A stretch of DNA of 64,000 bases. It comes from Ailurus styani (lineage: Eukaryota > Chordata > Mammalia > Carnivora > Ailuridae). Where the stretch lies: positions 2,137,804 to 2,201,803 of the forward strand of contig LNAC01000065.1 in assembly GCA_002007465.1 (NCBI GenBank), given 5' to 3'. The position numbers were made by a program, and so were the translations under genes. This document shows, in pieces, positions 1-11,478 of the stretch. Position 1 is the stretch's first letter; every line of letters starts with the position of its first letter. Below the pieces are notes generated by a model. That model was not told where the DNA came from, ran no database searches, and saw nothing but the letters and a program-made list of their open reading frames with translations.

Positions 1-527
1 AAATCATTAAACTTCACTGTGTCTCAGTTTCTTTGTTGGGAGACCTATGTCTAATAAAGGGTTAAAGAGGTAAAATGGAGGCTTGGAAAGTATAAAATAC
101 TTGATAAATATAGAGTGCTGTTTAATTTTTCTAATGCCAAGATTCTGGTATGAGAAAATTTCCAGAGCTGGAAGTGGGAATGGGTAACTGCCTCCTTCCA
201 TTCTCCACAGCAAAAGGTGTGGATACCTCATAATGCTTGGGCAGATATCCAGCTGCACTGTGGAAGTGTCCATCTCCTGTGGGTAGGAATGGCTCTGACC
301 TGTTATTTCAGCTAGCAGAATCCTTCCATAGTAACATGCTGGCTATTAAAAGAATGATAAAACCATGGACTTGTTAACTATTGTATTCTTTAAGAAAACT
401 GTGGTGATAGTGTTGATTCTTTGTAATATGGCGTCCTTTGCATTTGTTGGAAAATGTCATTTTTTGGTACTAATGATTTTTATCCATAATTGATAGAAAT
501 TTAGGATTTTATGGGTCATTGAAAACA

Positions 528-546
528 TACACACACACACACACAC
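528..546. repeat. (AC)n microsatellite
   Basis: About nine AC units, uninterrupted, followed by TCATGATAATT. Confidence 0.9.
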
Positions 547-570
547 TCATGATAATTCCTTCTGCCTTTG

Positions 571-1272
571 TCAATTGATAAAGAGGATCAGAGTTGGTTT
601 CTACAGGTTGTAAAATAAAATGCCTCAGGGTTTCAACTCCTGAAGACACTTTTAATTTATGTACAAAGTGCAACTTTTCAAATTTAAACCAATTTAAGCT
701 TTGGAGGTTAAAGTTCAAACCCCGACCCAGAAACACCCTGGAGAGGACTCCTCTGCTCACTTTTATACAAGTTGGACAGGAATGTTTATTGCTGTGAATC
801 ATTTACATGGAAATTCTTGGGTGGAAATGGGGGGAAAGGATTATAAACTAGGAAGTAGTGCCTGGATTATTCCAGAGCCCTTGGAAATGACTCACAGCTT
901 CCTGTTCTCTGATAGCTCTTTGGTGTTTGCATTGAGGCATTTATTCTGAATGAAATATTTGGCAATATATGCAGTTACAGTCTGGGAAATTACCTCCCTA
1001 ATGTGTAATTTCTAGTAATTTCTAATAAATTTCTATGTCCTAAATAGTACATAGAAAATAGGAGCAAGGTACTTTTGTAAAGACAGAAAAAAATGCAAAA
1101 GAATTAATATAATTTTCACAAAGCTCATTTAAATCCTTTCATTCATTCCCTGGGTTTCTAGTAAGACAGATTGCACATAGATAAATTAAAACACTGTTTT
1201 CAGGAGTTGAAACTCTGAGGCACTTTATTTTATAACCTGCAAAACCCAACTCTGACCCTCTTTATTAACTGA
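571..1272. repeat. Inverted repeat pair, arms 571-662 and 1181-1272
   Basis: The right arm read backwards reproduces the left: TAAAGAGG-TCAGAGTTGG, CAGGTT-TAAAATAAA, TGCCTCAG-GTTTCAACTC and TTTTAATTTAT are shared, about 80% identity by eye over some 90 bp, with a spacer of about 520 bp. The family is not recognised; it could be one transposon with terminal inverted repeats or two oppositely placed copies. Confidence 0.75.
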
Positions 1273-1300
1273 TCTGTCTCTGACCCTCTTTATTAACTGT
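1250..1300. repeat. Tandem duplication, period 27-28 bp
   Basis: TCTGACCCTCTTTATTAACT occurs at 1251-1270 and again from 1279, at the outer end of the right inverted-repeat arm. It is identical over 20 bp, so it is young relative to the repeat. Confidence 0.8.
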
Positions 1301-1454
1301 CCACATTTCACACTAACCTTATGCTGGAAAGCCAGGTTCTAGGGGAGCTTCTAATAGGAAGTCATCACAGGGTGTGTAACTTGAGATACAGGGGTAGAAG
1401 AGGATGTATGAAGACCACCACTATGAAGTATAATTAGGGTCTGGACTTGGAAAA

Positions 1455-1622
1455 CTCCCTGGGCATGGATCCTAGCTCTGCCACTTATTGTGAATCCTTG
1501 GGCCTCAATTTCTTTACTGTAAAATGGGAATTGTAATAGTACCAACCTCAGGGAGTTTCTGAAACAGTCTGTGTACTACTTAGAACCGTGCTTGGCCTAT
1601 GGTGAGCATCCATGAATGTTAA
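1455..1622 (+). repeat. MIR
   Basis: CCTAGCTCTGCCACTTATTG, CTTTACTGTAAAATGGGAAT and AACCGTGCTTGGCCTATGGT follow the MIR consensus. Confidence 0.85.
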
Positions 1623-3009
1623 TTACTGTCAGAGGGGTAAGGGAAGTCTCCCTTGCCTTTTTGGACTGCTGTTATGTATGAGTGCTGTGTTTTGTCGTTT
1701 CTTTGGATGGAGAGTTTGGGGGAGATTTTATGAGTCCTTCATGTGTTCTTAACTGGGTGGGATGAGTTCAGTTCAGGAGAAAACTATTAGAATGGCATGC
1801 TTGCATTTGCTTGGGAGTCAGATTTAAACCTTGGTTTTTGCTTCATGCAAACATAGAGATTGTGCAGAAGGCAAATGAACCTAGGACAAAGAGATTCTCT
1901 ACAGCTCTAGGTCTTCTTGGTATCCCCTGACCACAGGGTTGGGCATGTGGCCTGAGCTCTGCCAATCAGACTAACATCCGGGGGATTAGACTGTCATCCA
2001 CAGCTGCTGGTGGTTGAGGCATCTGGAGACAGGAGCTCTACAAGTTCTGGAACTTTCCATTGTGGAGCTCCTTAGAACTGCCTGGCTCCTGTCCTTGCAG
2101 AGCCTGCTTGTTCAGCCCTCCCTGACTCTTTGAACCAGCGTGTTCCCGTGTGTTCCTTTTTGGGGCACATTTTGCCAGAATCCGTTTTGTTGTTTACAGT
2201 GAAAATACCTTAACTGGCACAAATACCAATTAGGTAGATTAACTGTGTCCATTGTCAGTAGGTAAAGGATAGAGATGAAGCTATGAGTCTTGGAAATCAT
2301 AGAAAATTTCTTTTTAGAGAGTATTGCTTACAGTGAGAAGATTACTTGTTTTCTGAGGTGCATAAAGAGTGAATTGTTAACCTAGCTGAATGGAAAAAGG
2401 GAGAGTGTAGGCTGGCCAGCACTGGGCTGCTCCAAATAGAAGGTGTAGCATGCAGGCACCTTTGGAGGTGTCAGGGGTTATTTTTCATGTCAGAAGTTGA
2501 AATTACCAGTCAGCAAAAAGACAAACTCGTTTCATTTAAAAAAAATATTCTTCATTGTGCTTTATGGTGTAGTGCCAATAACTAAAAATTTGTATTGTAG
2601 CTTCAACATTAGGGCTGATTTAAAAAAAAGAAAGACATATTTGCAATAAACTGAAGAACTATAATGCTCTTTTGTGGAAGAATTTAGAAACAATTACTAA
2701 AGATATTAAGCAGTTATTTTTTTTTTAAAAAGGTTTCAGAGGAGTGACATCTTTTGAATAAGATTACTTACTATTATTGTCACCTAGAGGTTAAGAGTGG
2801 AGTTTTTGAGTATTTATGTTGTATTGCATCATCTTATCACCATAATATTTTTAATTACAGAAGAAATATAAGATATTCTATTGTTCCAAAAAACTTAAAA
2901 ATTAGTTAAGGTACTGTTACTGTTATTCTGTATAGATACTTAGAAAACAACTCCATTTTGTCAGAGTGAGTGTTCTCTGGGGAGACCACTAAGAATTTTC
3001 TCCCTTAGC

Positions 3010-3465
3010 TGGGATTGTCTCTTTCTCTGACTATTCATTTTTCAAGGCCCAGCTCAAATAGTACCTCCTCTGTAAAATCTTCTTTGAAGACTGGAAGCAG
3101 TTGGAAGATTCTTCCTTTCCTATTGATTTCATTCTAGCTTGTATTATAATTCTGGAGGTGGCATCCTAGTTCATTTGGAGTGCTGACTCTTCTGTAGGGA
3201 CTATGTCAGGCCATGTTAGAAAGGGGACCCAGAGGCAACTCAAGGCCCTGTGGGAAAGAGCTGGGATTAGTGAGTGACATTTATATTGAGTGAGGGAGTC
3301 TCATGTGTTTGCCATTGCTGTCCTCTGTGGTTTATTGATTCTCCTACTAGATTACAAATTCGTTGAGAGCTGATGCTGTGTGTTAGTCACAATTAGATTG
3401 TCTCTAACAGTTGGAACAATACCTAGCACCTTAGATGTTCTCAGTAAACATGTGCTGAGATGAAA
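3010..3465 (+). repeat. L2 fragment
   Basis: AAGGCCCAGCTCAAATAGTA and CTCAGTAAACATGTGCTGA with ACTAGATTACAAATTCGTTG between, the classic L2 3' end order. Confidence 0.7.
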
Positions 3466-4060
3466 TGAGGCCAATGGGGAAATTCGTAGTGGAATTTGAG
3501 CTCTGCTTGGAAGCTCAAATGTGAAGAATTAGATGTGACAGAATAGAGTTTCCCAGGACAGAAAATGATATGAAGGAAAGTTAAGGGACAATCAGGAAGA
3601 GGCCTTGGGAGAAAGAGAACGTCTTTCTGAGGGTAAAGTGGGAAAGAAGAATTGTTAATAGGGAAGGATTAGAGTCTAGACAAATAGGTTTATGGCTAAA
3701 AATTATGGAGACTATAATCTGATGGAGGAAATTGAAGTCTAGTTTAAAGGAATAACAACAACAACAAAAAAGAAAATTTAGTTATGGAGTACATTCTCTT
3801 ATCTTTGTTTTCTTCCTCTTGATTTTAAAAATAGAAAATAATTAAGCAGCTGGTATAATTTTGAATAGCAATATGGTGACATCTCATGGAATTATTGTAA
3901 ACTGGAAAGCCAAAGACGATAATAAAAGCAGCAAATAGATTTGATAAACCTGTTGTTTCTAATATTCCTACTTAAAGCTTATTTCAGGCCAATTTCTTTG
4001 AGAAGCCATAACTACATTAGATACCTAATCATGTATAGAAATGCTATTAAAGACTAGATG

Positions 4061-4185
4061 GAGGGATGCCTGCCTGGTGCAGTCGGAAGAGCGTGAGACT
4101 CTTGATCTCATGTGTTTGAGCCCCATACTGCACGTAGAGATTACTTAAAAATAACTAACTAAATAAACTAAAAAAAAAAAAAAAA
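4061..4185 (+). mobile_element. CAN-SINE, short older type
   Basis: tRNA-Lys-like head GCCTGGTGCAGTCGGAAGAG and TCTTGATCTCATG, no CT-rich body, ending in a 15-A tail. Flanked by AAAGACTAGA and AAAGACTAAA. Confidence 0.85.
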
Positions 4186-4699
4186 GACTAAATAGGGAGT
4201 TTTGTTTTTTTAGCCTCGTTCATTCCTGAATTCCTGTCTGCCATACACCTTTCTTATTCCCTTAGTACTTTGGAAGCACAATATTTTTCCACATGGCAAA
4301 TTATTGAGGGTCCTGTGGAGGTCTAGGTCAAGCAGCCCTTTGAAAATTGAACTAACTTATAGGGACTTTGACACTTGGGGAGACCTATTTTGGTGAGCTA
4401 CTGGATAAAGGTACAAACATCTTGAGTGTCTGTTATTTTTACTGTCATGTATTAGGTAAATTTCTTTTTTTTTCTCTACCTGCAATGCATTAGTAATTTC
4501 CTGATTTTAGCGATTTGTTGACTCTGAATATTTATTATTGCAGCTAGATTGCCTGCCTTGCCTCACAACAGAAAGACCTGCCATTCCTCATAATATATTA
4601 CTACTTAGTTTGTCATTTCACTGATGCACTGAATTTCTGAGATTAGGTGTGGTGGTGGTGGTTGTGGTAAAATGCAAATTATGACAAAAATCAACGATA

Positions 4700-4852
4700 T
4701 CAGTGATTACAAAGCACTGTATGGTGACAAAGGGTAGCTACACTTGTGGTGAGCATAGCATAACATATAGAGATGTTGAGTTATGATATTGTACATCAAA
4801 AACTAATGTAACATTGTGTGTCAACCATACTCAAATAAAAAAAACCTAAAAA
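4700..4852 (+). mobile_element. Carnivore L1 3' end, sense
   Basis: GTATGGTGACAAAGGGTAGC and ACTAATGTAACATTGTGTGT with AATAAAA tail are typical of carnivore L1 3' UTRs. It is 5'-truncated. Confidence 0.75.
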
Positions 4853-5017
4853 TGGGGGCCTGGATGGCTCAGTCGGTTAAGCATCCAATTCTAGATTTCA
4901 GCTAAGGTCATGATCTCAGGATCGTGAGATTGAGCCCTGTGTTGGGTTCTGCACTCGATGTGGAGCCTGCTTAAGATTTTCTCTCTCCTTCTCTGCCCTC
5001 CCCTGCCAACCTAAAAA
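4853..5017 (+). mobile_element. CAN-SINE
   Basis: Head GGGGGCCTGGATGGCTCAGT, then GGTTAAGCATCC and GGTCATGATCTCAGGATCG, CT-rich end. Target duplication AACCTAAAAA on both sides (4843 and 5008). It is inserted in the A-rich tail of a carnivore L1 3' end. Confidence 0.9.
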
Positions 5018-6839
5018 AATTATGACAAACATAATGCTTCTTATTTAGATGTAAACTTAGAAAATATAATTATAATTAATTTTCTTTCCCAAATCAGAAC
5101 ATTCAAATATTTTCTATTATTTGAGGAATTGGCCCCCTTTTATTTTCTTTTTGTAAACTATGTCTGTATATCAGTTTGGACAGAAACCCAGTTTCACTGG
5201 CTTTTAAAAAAATGTGTTTCAAGTAACTAAAGTTATCAAGATTTTAGCTCAGTGGGATTTTGCATTCAACCCTGCCAGGTCACATTTTCTCTTCATTCAC
5301 TGGCTCTGTTTTCTGGTCTGTTGGTTTGGGCTTCATTCTTAGCTCCCAGGTCCTCCCCTCCTGGGGGCGAGGTGCACACAGCTGCTCCAGCCTCTACTTC
5401 TTCATGAAAAACTGATCCGGGGGAGTTTGTGTGACTCTTATTTCAGAAAGTTCCACAAAAGCTTTCTTATGTCTCACTGGCTCCAATTGGCTTATATGGC
5501 TTTTGCTAAACCAAATCCTAGAGAATATGATGTGCTGATTGGCTTGGACCTAGAGTTTCACTCAAATGTTATGCATGGATTATAATGGAATGAGTGGAAC
5601 CCCAAAACTAAAATTGGTGCTGTTATCAGAAGAAGGGAAATAGTTACTGGAGAAGAAAACAAGACATGTTCAGGAAATGATACTTGAAGTATTGATGATA
5701 TTATAACACTATAGGATAGCAACTTGGTATAGGTAACATTGGTGTGTTGAATTTTCTGAGAGCCAGAGATGTCCTAAAGTGGGGGGTGGGAGAGTGGGAG
5801 AGTAGATGGGATATAAATAATAAGTGAGAAGGAAAAGATCCTGGGATAATCGGCAGATCCAGTTACCTGAGCTAGGAATCTGTGATTAATGGTCTCCTGA
5901 CCTACTGGCTCCTCTTCTCTCAGAGGAGCTGTCACTTGGAAATATCCCTACTGGCATCAGGAATGCAGTGAGTGGTGCATAACTGGTTGGGTTTTGATAC
6001 GTTAAGAGACAAAATGTTTTCTTCTGGCCCTTAGAATGAACTAATTTGATGGGAGTGTTTCTAGAGAAACGAGAGTGTTTCCAGGTTCCCTTGAAAGGCA
6101 TGGTGGATACACTAGTCACTCATCTGGGTGGAGCTGAGCAGAGTGGGAGGCAGGCTTTACACACAGTCCTCCTCTGCCCAGGCCATCCCTCATCACTTTT
6201 GCACTTACTACAACTTTATGTGTTGGGGTTTCCAAACAGTTGGCACTGTTTGGGTTTAGTTGGGATCAATGCAGAGAAGTCTGGAGTAAGGCCTTGTGAG
6301 AAGAGGCCTGTTTTTTTCTACATGCTGTTTAATCATTCAGTGAGCTAACTCTAACCCTTCACATCCATTCATTCAGTTGCACAAATCAAGTAACATTTGA
6401 ACCTCTGTGCTTGGGTGACCAAATCCCATACACTAAGTAGTGAAGGTCGGTTGTGGTGCCCACAACTTCCATTTCAATAGGTGTCTTTCCTTGAGGAAGT
6501 TATTCTTTCTAAGTCCTTCTATATAAACTTTTTTTGGAGGGATCTGAATCCATTTCTGAATTCAGAATACTTGACTTACCACATGCTTTTACATTGTCAT
6601 TCTGGTGGGGGTCATGCTCCCCTCTGACTTCACTTTGCAGAAGGATGCTCAGGAGAAATCTGAGTTTTATCCTACCCACTTAATAGCTTACTTTGTCCAA
6701 AGAGGGGTCAGTCTGGTACATAGAGTAGGAGTCTGATATTTAACAAAGTCAGTGGTCTCCCAGTTCATGTATATTAGAGAGTCTGTAGGCATTCCAGCTA
6801 ACCAGAGAAAATCTGATAAAGTAACAGGTTGATCTGGAA

Positions 6840-6871
6840 GGCAGTTATGCTCACCACTATACCACCAACGC
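6840..6871 (-). pseudogene. Retroinserted 5' half of tRNA-Gly(TCC)
   Basis: Read on the minus strand from 6871: GCGTTGGTGG, then TATAGTGGTGAGCATAACTGCC. This matches the 5' half of mammalian tRNA-Gly(TCC) up to the anticodon loop with about one change. It stops there: no T-arm or acceptor 3' strand follows. It lies between identical 17-bp direct repeats, 6823-6839 and 6872-6888 (AACAGGTTGATCTGGAA on plus), which act as target-site duplications. The TTCCA next expected in the tRNA loop is shared with the duplication, so the tRNA match may extend to 6835. There is no poly(A) tail. The tRNA comparison is from memory. Confidence 0.82.
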
Positions 6872-7051
6872 AACAGGTTGATCTGGAATAGGAATGTTTG
6901 CTTTTTGGAAAATGAATGATGCTGCTCCCTACTATGAAATGTGGTTGAAGAAAGAGATTGGCGAAAATACAGAAAAATGAAAGTATTCTCCAGGTCTCCT
7001 TTAAACTAAAAAGAAAATCCTTTAATTAATTCATATTTCTTAGCTATTTGT

Positions 7052-7268
7052 TTTTTCTTTTTCTTTTTTTTTTTAAGATTTATTTATTTATTTATTTATT
7101 TGACACAGAGAGAGAGATCACAAGTAGGCAGAGAGGCAGGCAGAGAGAGAGGAGGAAGCAGGCTTCCCGCCCAGCAGGGAGCCCGATGCAGGGCTCCATC
7201 CCAGGACCCTGAGATCATGACCTGAGCCAAAGGCAGAGGCTTTAACCCACTGAGCCACCCAGGCACCC
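7052..7268 (-). mobile_element. CAN-SINE, mustelid-type
   Basis: T-rich start, (TTTA)n, CACAAGTAGGCAGAGAGG body, and GAGCCACCCAGGCACCC head at the right end. Confidence 0.92.
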
Positions 7269-8229
7269 TATTTTTTCACATAGTGATTTATTCCAGTGAC
7301 CTTGTGATCTTTAAACTTGTGATGGGGAGCTGAAAATAGGACATAACAGGAAAAGAGGAGGTTTGTGGTGGAAGATAAGAGAATAGTTTATGAAGAAGGG
7401 GAGGTGGATATAGGATACCACAGAGCCACTACTCCCAGAGGAACTGCAATACTCTGGACCTCTGATCCTAGGCAGTTCTCCAGAGAAACACTCTCAAGGC
7501 TTTTTCTAGAAAAGTCAGGTATGAAAGAAATATCACATTTATTTATGTTCTTTAAAGCAAATTTATTTTGACTGTGATACCTCAGCCTGCCAGAGCAGTC
7601 AGGTCTTTCTCAGGTCCCTGATATCTGCCCCTCAGGTTCTGTTGTCTGAGGTCTTAAACAGAGCATAGGCTTGGAAGAAGCTCTTCTGTCCTTGGTCATT
7701 AGCCCTCAGTGTCCACCTGGGAAACGCCCATTGCTTAGTTTGTGTGTCTCTTTGGCAGAGATTCTGCCACAACTTGTCTGTCCCTATCTCGGCCACTCCT
7801 GTGGCCAGTCTTCCTTGATGGTGTCCATAGATCTTCCTCCTTCCCCACCGGGATAATTTCTTTCTCTCTCTCTTTTCCTCATGTAGTGGTTTCTCAGAGA
7901 TGTCCTCCTCCTGCTGCCCCATTAGCAGCACACCCAGCCTAAGTAAATCCTAAGGAAGTTTGTACTTCGACCCAGGGTCTCAAGGAACCACAGATTCCAG
8001 GCTGGTTTTGTTTTCTGTGCTGCCAGAATTCCTAAGAAGAAGTTATTGCCTTAGTTGAGAAGTGGGACTAGGAAGGAGGGGGAGGTGGAAAATGAACACA
8101 GTTTGATATTTCAATGAATTATTCTCCCATAATAATATTAACTATTTGATTGTTTGGTATTGAAGTACTTAAAAAATTTTTTCCCCATGTCCTGAGGGGC
8201 TTTGGGAAATTTTCTCCTTTTCAAACATA

Positions 8230-8730
8230 TTCTTGTGTTATCTTTATTGTTTTATTTACTTACTATTTTTTACTGAGTTTAAAAGTTAAACAGTGATATT
8301 ATGAAATATTTAAAACAAAAAATACTGAAGAGTACAGGAGTGACTTAACCAATATCCATATACTTAATGCTCAGATTGAACAGATGTTAAAAATTTTGCC
8401 ATAATTGCTTCAAATTTCTTTTAAAAAATGTAATAGATTGAGCTTCAGCCCCCAGTTGTGTCCCTTACCTTCCTTTCCATAGGACAACCAGTATTCTGAA
8501 TTAGTGTGTCATTCCCATATACTTTTAAGTTTTACCACCTATGTTTGGCAACATACACAACAAATACAATATTTGTGTCTTTATAATTTACAATAATTGG
8601 TACATATACTCTGTCCTCTAGTACTTTGCTTTTTCCAATGACTGTGTTCTTAAACAGATGTGGTTCATTTATTTAATGGTGTATATTCTATTGATTAAAG
8701 AATAAAGTATTCATCTGTTATTCTAAAGAA
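8230..8730 (-). mobile_element. Old L1-like sequence, antisense
   Basis: GTACAGGAGTGACTTAACCA and ATGCTCAGATTGAACAGATG resemble the element at 29665-30840 and the shorter stretches at 10960-11160 and 23960-24300. Family assignment is tentative. Confidence 0.5.
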
Positions 8731-8765
8731 AACAGGCATTTGCTTTAAAATATAAATTTGCCCTA

Positions 8766-8979
8766 GGGACACCTGGGTGGTGCAGTCAGTTAAGCATGGG
8801 ACTCCTGGTTTTGGCTCAGGCTGTGATCTCATGGTTTTGAGATCGAGGCCCATGTCAGGCTCTGTGCTCAGCGTGGAATCTGTTTAAGACACTTTCTCCT
8901 TCTCCCTCTACTTCTCTCCCTCTGCAGGCACATGCACACTCTCTCAAATAAACAGATAAATCTTTAAAAAAATAAAATA
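8766..8979 (+). mobile_element. CAN-SINE
   Basis: Head GGGACACCTGGGTGGTGCAG, CT-rich body, AATAAACAGATAAATC end. AAAATATAA-TTTGCCC-like flanks suggest target duplication. Confidence 0.9.
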
Positions 8980-9062
8980 TAAGTATGCCCTTAAAATATA
9001 AATTTAATGAGCACTGTAAGGATTTAGCAATTACTCATACTTAATTGTGAAGCAGTCATCAA

Positions 9063-9103
<41 letters not shown>
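9063..9103. repeat. (CT)n microsatellite
   Basis: CT repeat of about 40 bp with one interruption (CTCCTCT), abutting the T-rich tail of the minus-strand SINE at 9104. Confidence 0.9.
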
Positions 9104-9107
<4 letters not shown>

Positions 9108-9293
9108 AGATTTTATTTATTTGACACAGAGAGAGAGAGATCACAAGTAGGCAGAGAAGCAGGCAGAGAGAGAGAGAAGGAAGCAGGCTCTCTGCTGAGC
9201 AGGGAGCCCAACATGGGACTCCATCCCAGGACCCTGAGATCATGACCTGAGCTGAAGGCAGAGGCTTTAACCCACTGAGCCACCCAGGCGCCC
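9104..9293 (-). mobile_element. CAN-SINE, mustelid-type
   Basis: TTAAAGATTTTATTTATTTG start, CACAAGTAGGCAGAGAAGC body, GAGCCACCCAGGCGCCC head. Open frames here are SINE sequence. Confidence 0.93.
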
Positions 9294-10417
9294 TTTAAAA
9301 GTACCTGTGATGCTTGCAGTGAGAGAAGAGCGATGTTATTTAACTATATGTAGAATTTAAAAGCTTGGAGGCACTAGAAACAGATTTGATTTTGAATCTC
9401 TTATTTTGTCTGCCTTTCTTAGGCAGGTAATCTCTGCAAGCCCTCTAATTTGCATTTAAGAGAGGATGCTAGTTCCATCAGTGTAGTAAGCTTGTGAGTG
9501 AGGAGGTTAGCATAGTTCTGGGCCCATTGAGAGCCCTCAGTAAATATTTGCCATTATTTTTTATATTACTAGAGAAAGGGGAAGTAAGGGAAGAAGGGAA
9601 TTTTGGAGGATAGACTAGGGGGCCGGCTGCCTCAGTTGGATCAGTAGGTATCTCAAAAACTCAGAATATCAGGTGACCAGAACTAAGACCACAGTGGAAG
9701 GAAAGAAAACAGAATAGCTAGGAAGCTGAAAGGTGCCCGTGTAAACAGCTTTGGTCCCTCACATTTGGAAGCTTTACAGTTGATTGAAAGGCATTAGAAT
9801 CTTGTTGGTGTCAGGGCTGTTCCTATTGCCTTTTCTCTGAAATTGTTTTAGACCCTAGAGTTTTAGATCCTGTTAATTGGAAACGGCTGCTTAGACTAAT
9901 TCTGCTAAAGCTTTTAAAGTTTCAGGGAGGTTAGAAATTTGAGGGGGGGGGATAAAAGATTGGATTAAATTTCATCAAAATTGAGTTCATCCTTAGAATA
10001 TACTCCCTTAAGTTTCTAAATATATCTTTGGTTGTGTCAGGATACACTTGAAGATTAGGAGAGGGGACCAAAAAAAGCCTTTAATTGGTGAAAGAAAGTT
10101 TTAAAAATTATATGGGCTAAAAAAAAGCAGAGGAGGAAAGCAGTGTTGGAATTACTGAAGAAATACACAGTACATGTCAAAATCTATGGGAAGGAGTATC
10201 TGTCTACAGAATTCAACATAACTTGCCCCATTGGGGGGATCACTGGTTAAGTGATGGGTTCTTCATTCCTAAAATTGCAAAGTGAATTCTAATAACTGCA
10301 TTCCACAGTGTTCCAAGTTATGTGCTTGATAAATATGAGTTGACCTAGCTAGAATTTTATCCTCGAAACTTTACAAAGAATTTTACAGAGGCAGATTTCT
10401 TTTAAAATGTATATATT

Positions 10418-10599
10418 GGGGTGCCTGGGTGGCCCAGTCCGTTAAGTGTCTGTCTTCAGCTAAGGTCATGATCCCAGGGTTCTGGGACGGTGCCCCGCGT
10501 CGGGCTCTCTGCTTGGTGGGGAGTCAACTTCTCCCTTTCCTTCTGCCCTGCTTGTGCTTTCAGTCCCTCCCTCTCTCTGAAATAAATAGGTGAAATCTT
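10418..10599 (+). mobile_element. CAN-SINE
   Basis: Head GGGGTGCCTGGGTGGCCCAG, CT-rich body, AAATAAATAGGTGAAATC tail. It meets the next, oppositely oriented SINE at an A/T palindrome. Confidence 0.9.
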
Positions 10600-10621
10600 T
10601 TAAAATATATATATATTTTAA
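10600..10621. repeat. Perfect 22-bp A/T palindrome
   Basis: TTAAAATATATA mirrored, formed where the tails of two opposed SINEs meet. Confidence 0.9.
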
Positions 10622-10709
10622 GTAATTTCTACACCCAACGTGGGGTTTGAATCCATAGCCCCGAAATAAAGGATTGCATGTTCTATGGACTGAGCCATCT
10701 AGGTGCCCC
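10616..10709 (-). mobile_element. CAN-SINE, short old type
   Basis: ATTTTAAGTAATTTCTACAC, GTTTGAATCCATAGCCCC, then TGAGCCATCTAGGTGCCCC head. It lacks the CT-rich body. Confidence 0.85.
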
Positions 10710-11172
10710 GTTTTACTATTTTATAATCATAGTATTTTGCTTTGTAAGGAAAATAGGTGCCCTTATTTGAAATTGTAATGTATCGATACTGTGCATGTCG
10801 ATCTTAGCATTCAATAATGTCTGCCTTACTAGTATTTATTTTATTTTTTCCTGTGTTTTACCTGGATTTTTTTTTCAGTGATTTATTTTTTCCAGTGATT
10901 TACCAAGACATCATTGCTGTCTTGTTTTCAGTTATTGTGGTTTTGGTAGGTTTATGGTCTACAAAAATGAATGGAAACCTATATAAAGAAAAGTAAACCC
11001 TTTTCCTACTCTGCAGCCAGTCTCCAATTTCCCTTAGAGTGTCAATCACTGTTACCTTTTTTGGTATCCTTCTGGAAATGTTTTATAACCATATAACTGG
11101 TACAACTTCCTATCCCCCCACCATATTTACTCTTCTGCACCTTACTTTGTTCTTTTAAGAGTATATCTTTCA

Positions 11173-11365
11173 GGGCACCTGGGTGGGCTTGGTTGGTTGG
11201 GTCTGCCTTCAGCTCAGGTCCTGATCTCAGGGTCCTGGGATCCAGTCCCACATGAGGCTCCCTGCTTAGCGGGGAGTCTGCTTCTTCCTCTGCCTCTGCT
11301 GCTCCCTCTGCTTGTTCTCTCTTTGTCTCTGTGTCAAGTAAATAAATAAAATCTTAAAAAAAAAA
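11173..11365 (+). mobile_element. CAN-SINE
   Basis: Head GGGCACCTGGGTGGGCTTGG, body CTCCCTGCTTAGCGGGGAG, (AAAT)n and A tail. GTATATCTTT occurs on both sides. Confidence 0.92.
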
Positions 11366-11375
11366 GTATATCTTT

Positions 11376-11478
11376 AAAAAAAATATGGAGTGCTTCATGA
11401 ATCTTTTGTGTTCCTTGCGCAGTAGCCATGCTAATTTTCTCTATTGTTCCAGTTTTAGTGTAAGCATGAAACAAGCAC
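11376..11478 (-). pseudogene. U6 snRNA pseudogene
   Basis: On the minus strand the sequence runs from GTGCTTGTTT through CACTAAAACTGGAACAATAG, AGAAAATTAGCATGG, GCGCAAGGA and TGAAGCACTCCATATTTTTT, following U6 end to end, including the 3' T run. Many substitutions (for example AAAATTAGCATGGCTACTGC instead of AAGATTAGCATGGCCCCTGC) and no visible PSE/TATA promoter make it a retrocopy. It sits directly after the tail of a plus-strand SINE. Confidence 0.88.

Noticed and set aside
5280..5600. Possible PLS1 noncoding first exon or promoter
   Set aside because: A mild G/C increase and CCAAT-like bases, but no CpG island, no clear donor tied to it, and it resembles an old repeat remnant.
6840..6871. 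A functional tRNA gene on the minus strand
   Set aside because: Only the 5' half is present: the T-arm, B box and acceptor 3' strand are missing.
9031..9243. Arg/Glu-repeat frame on the minus strand
   Set aside because: CT microsatellite plus CAN-SINE.
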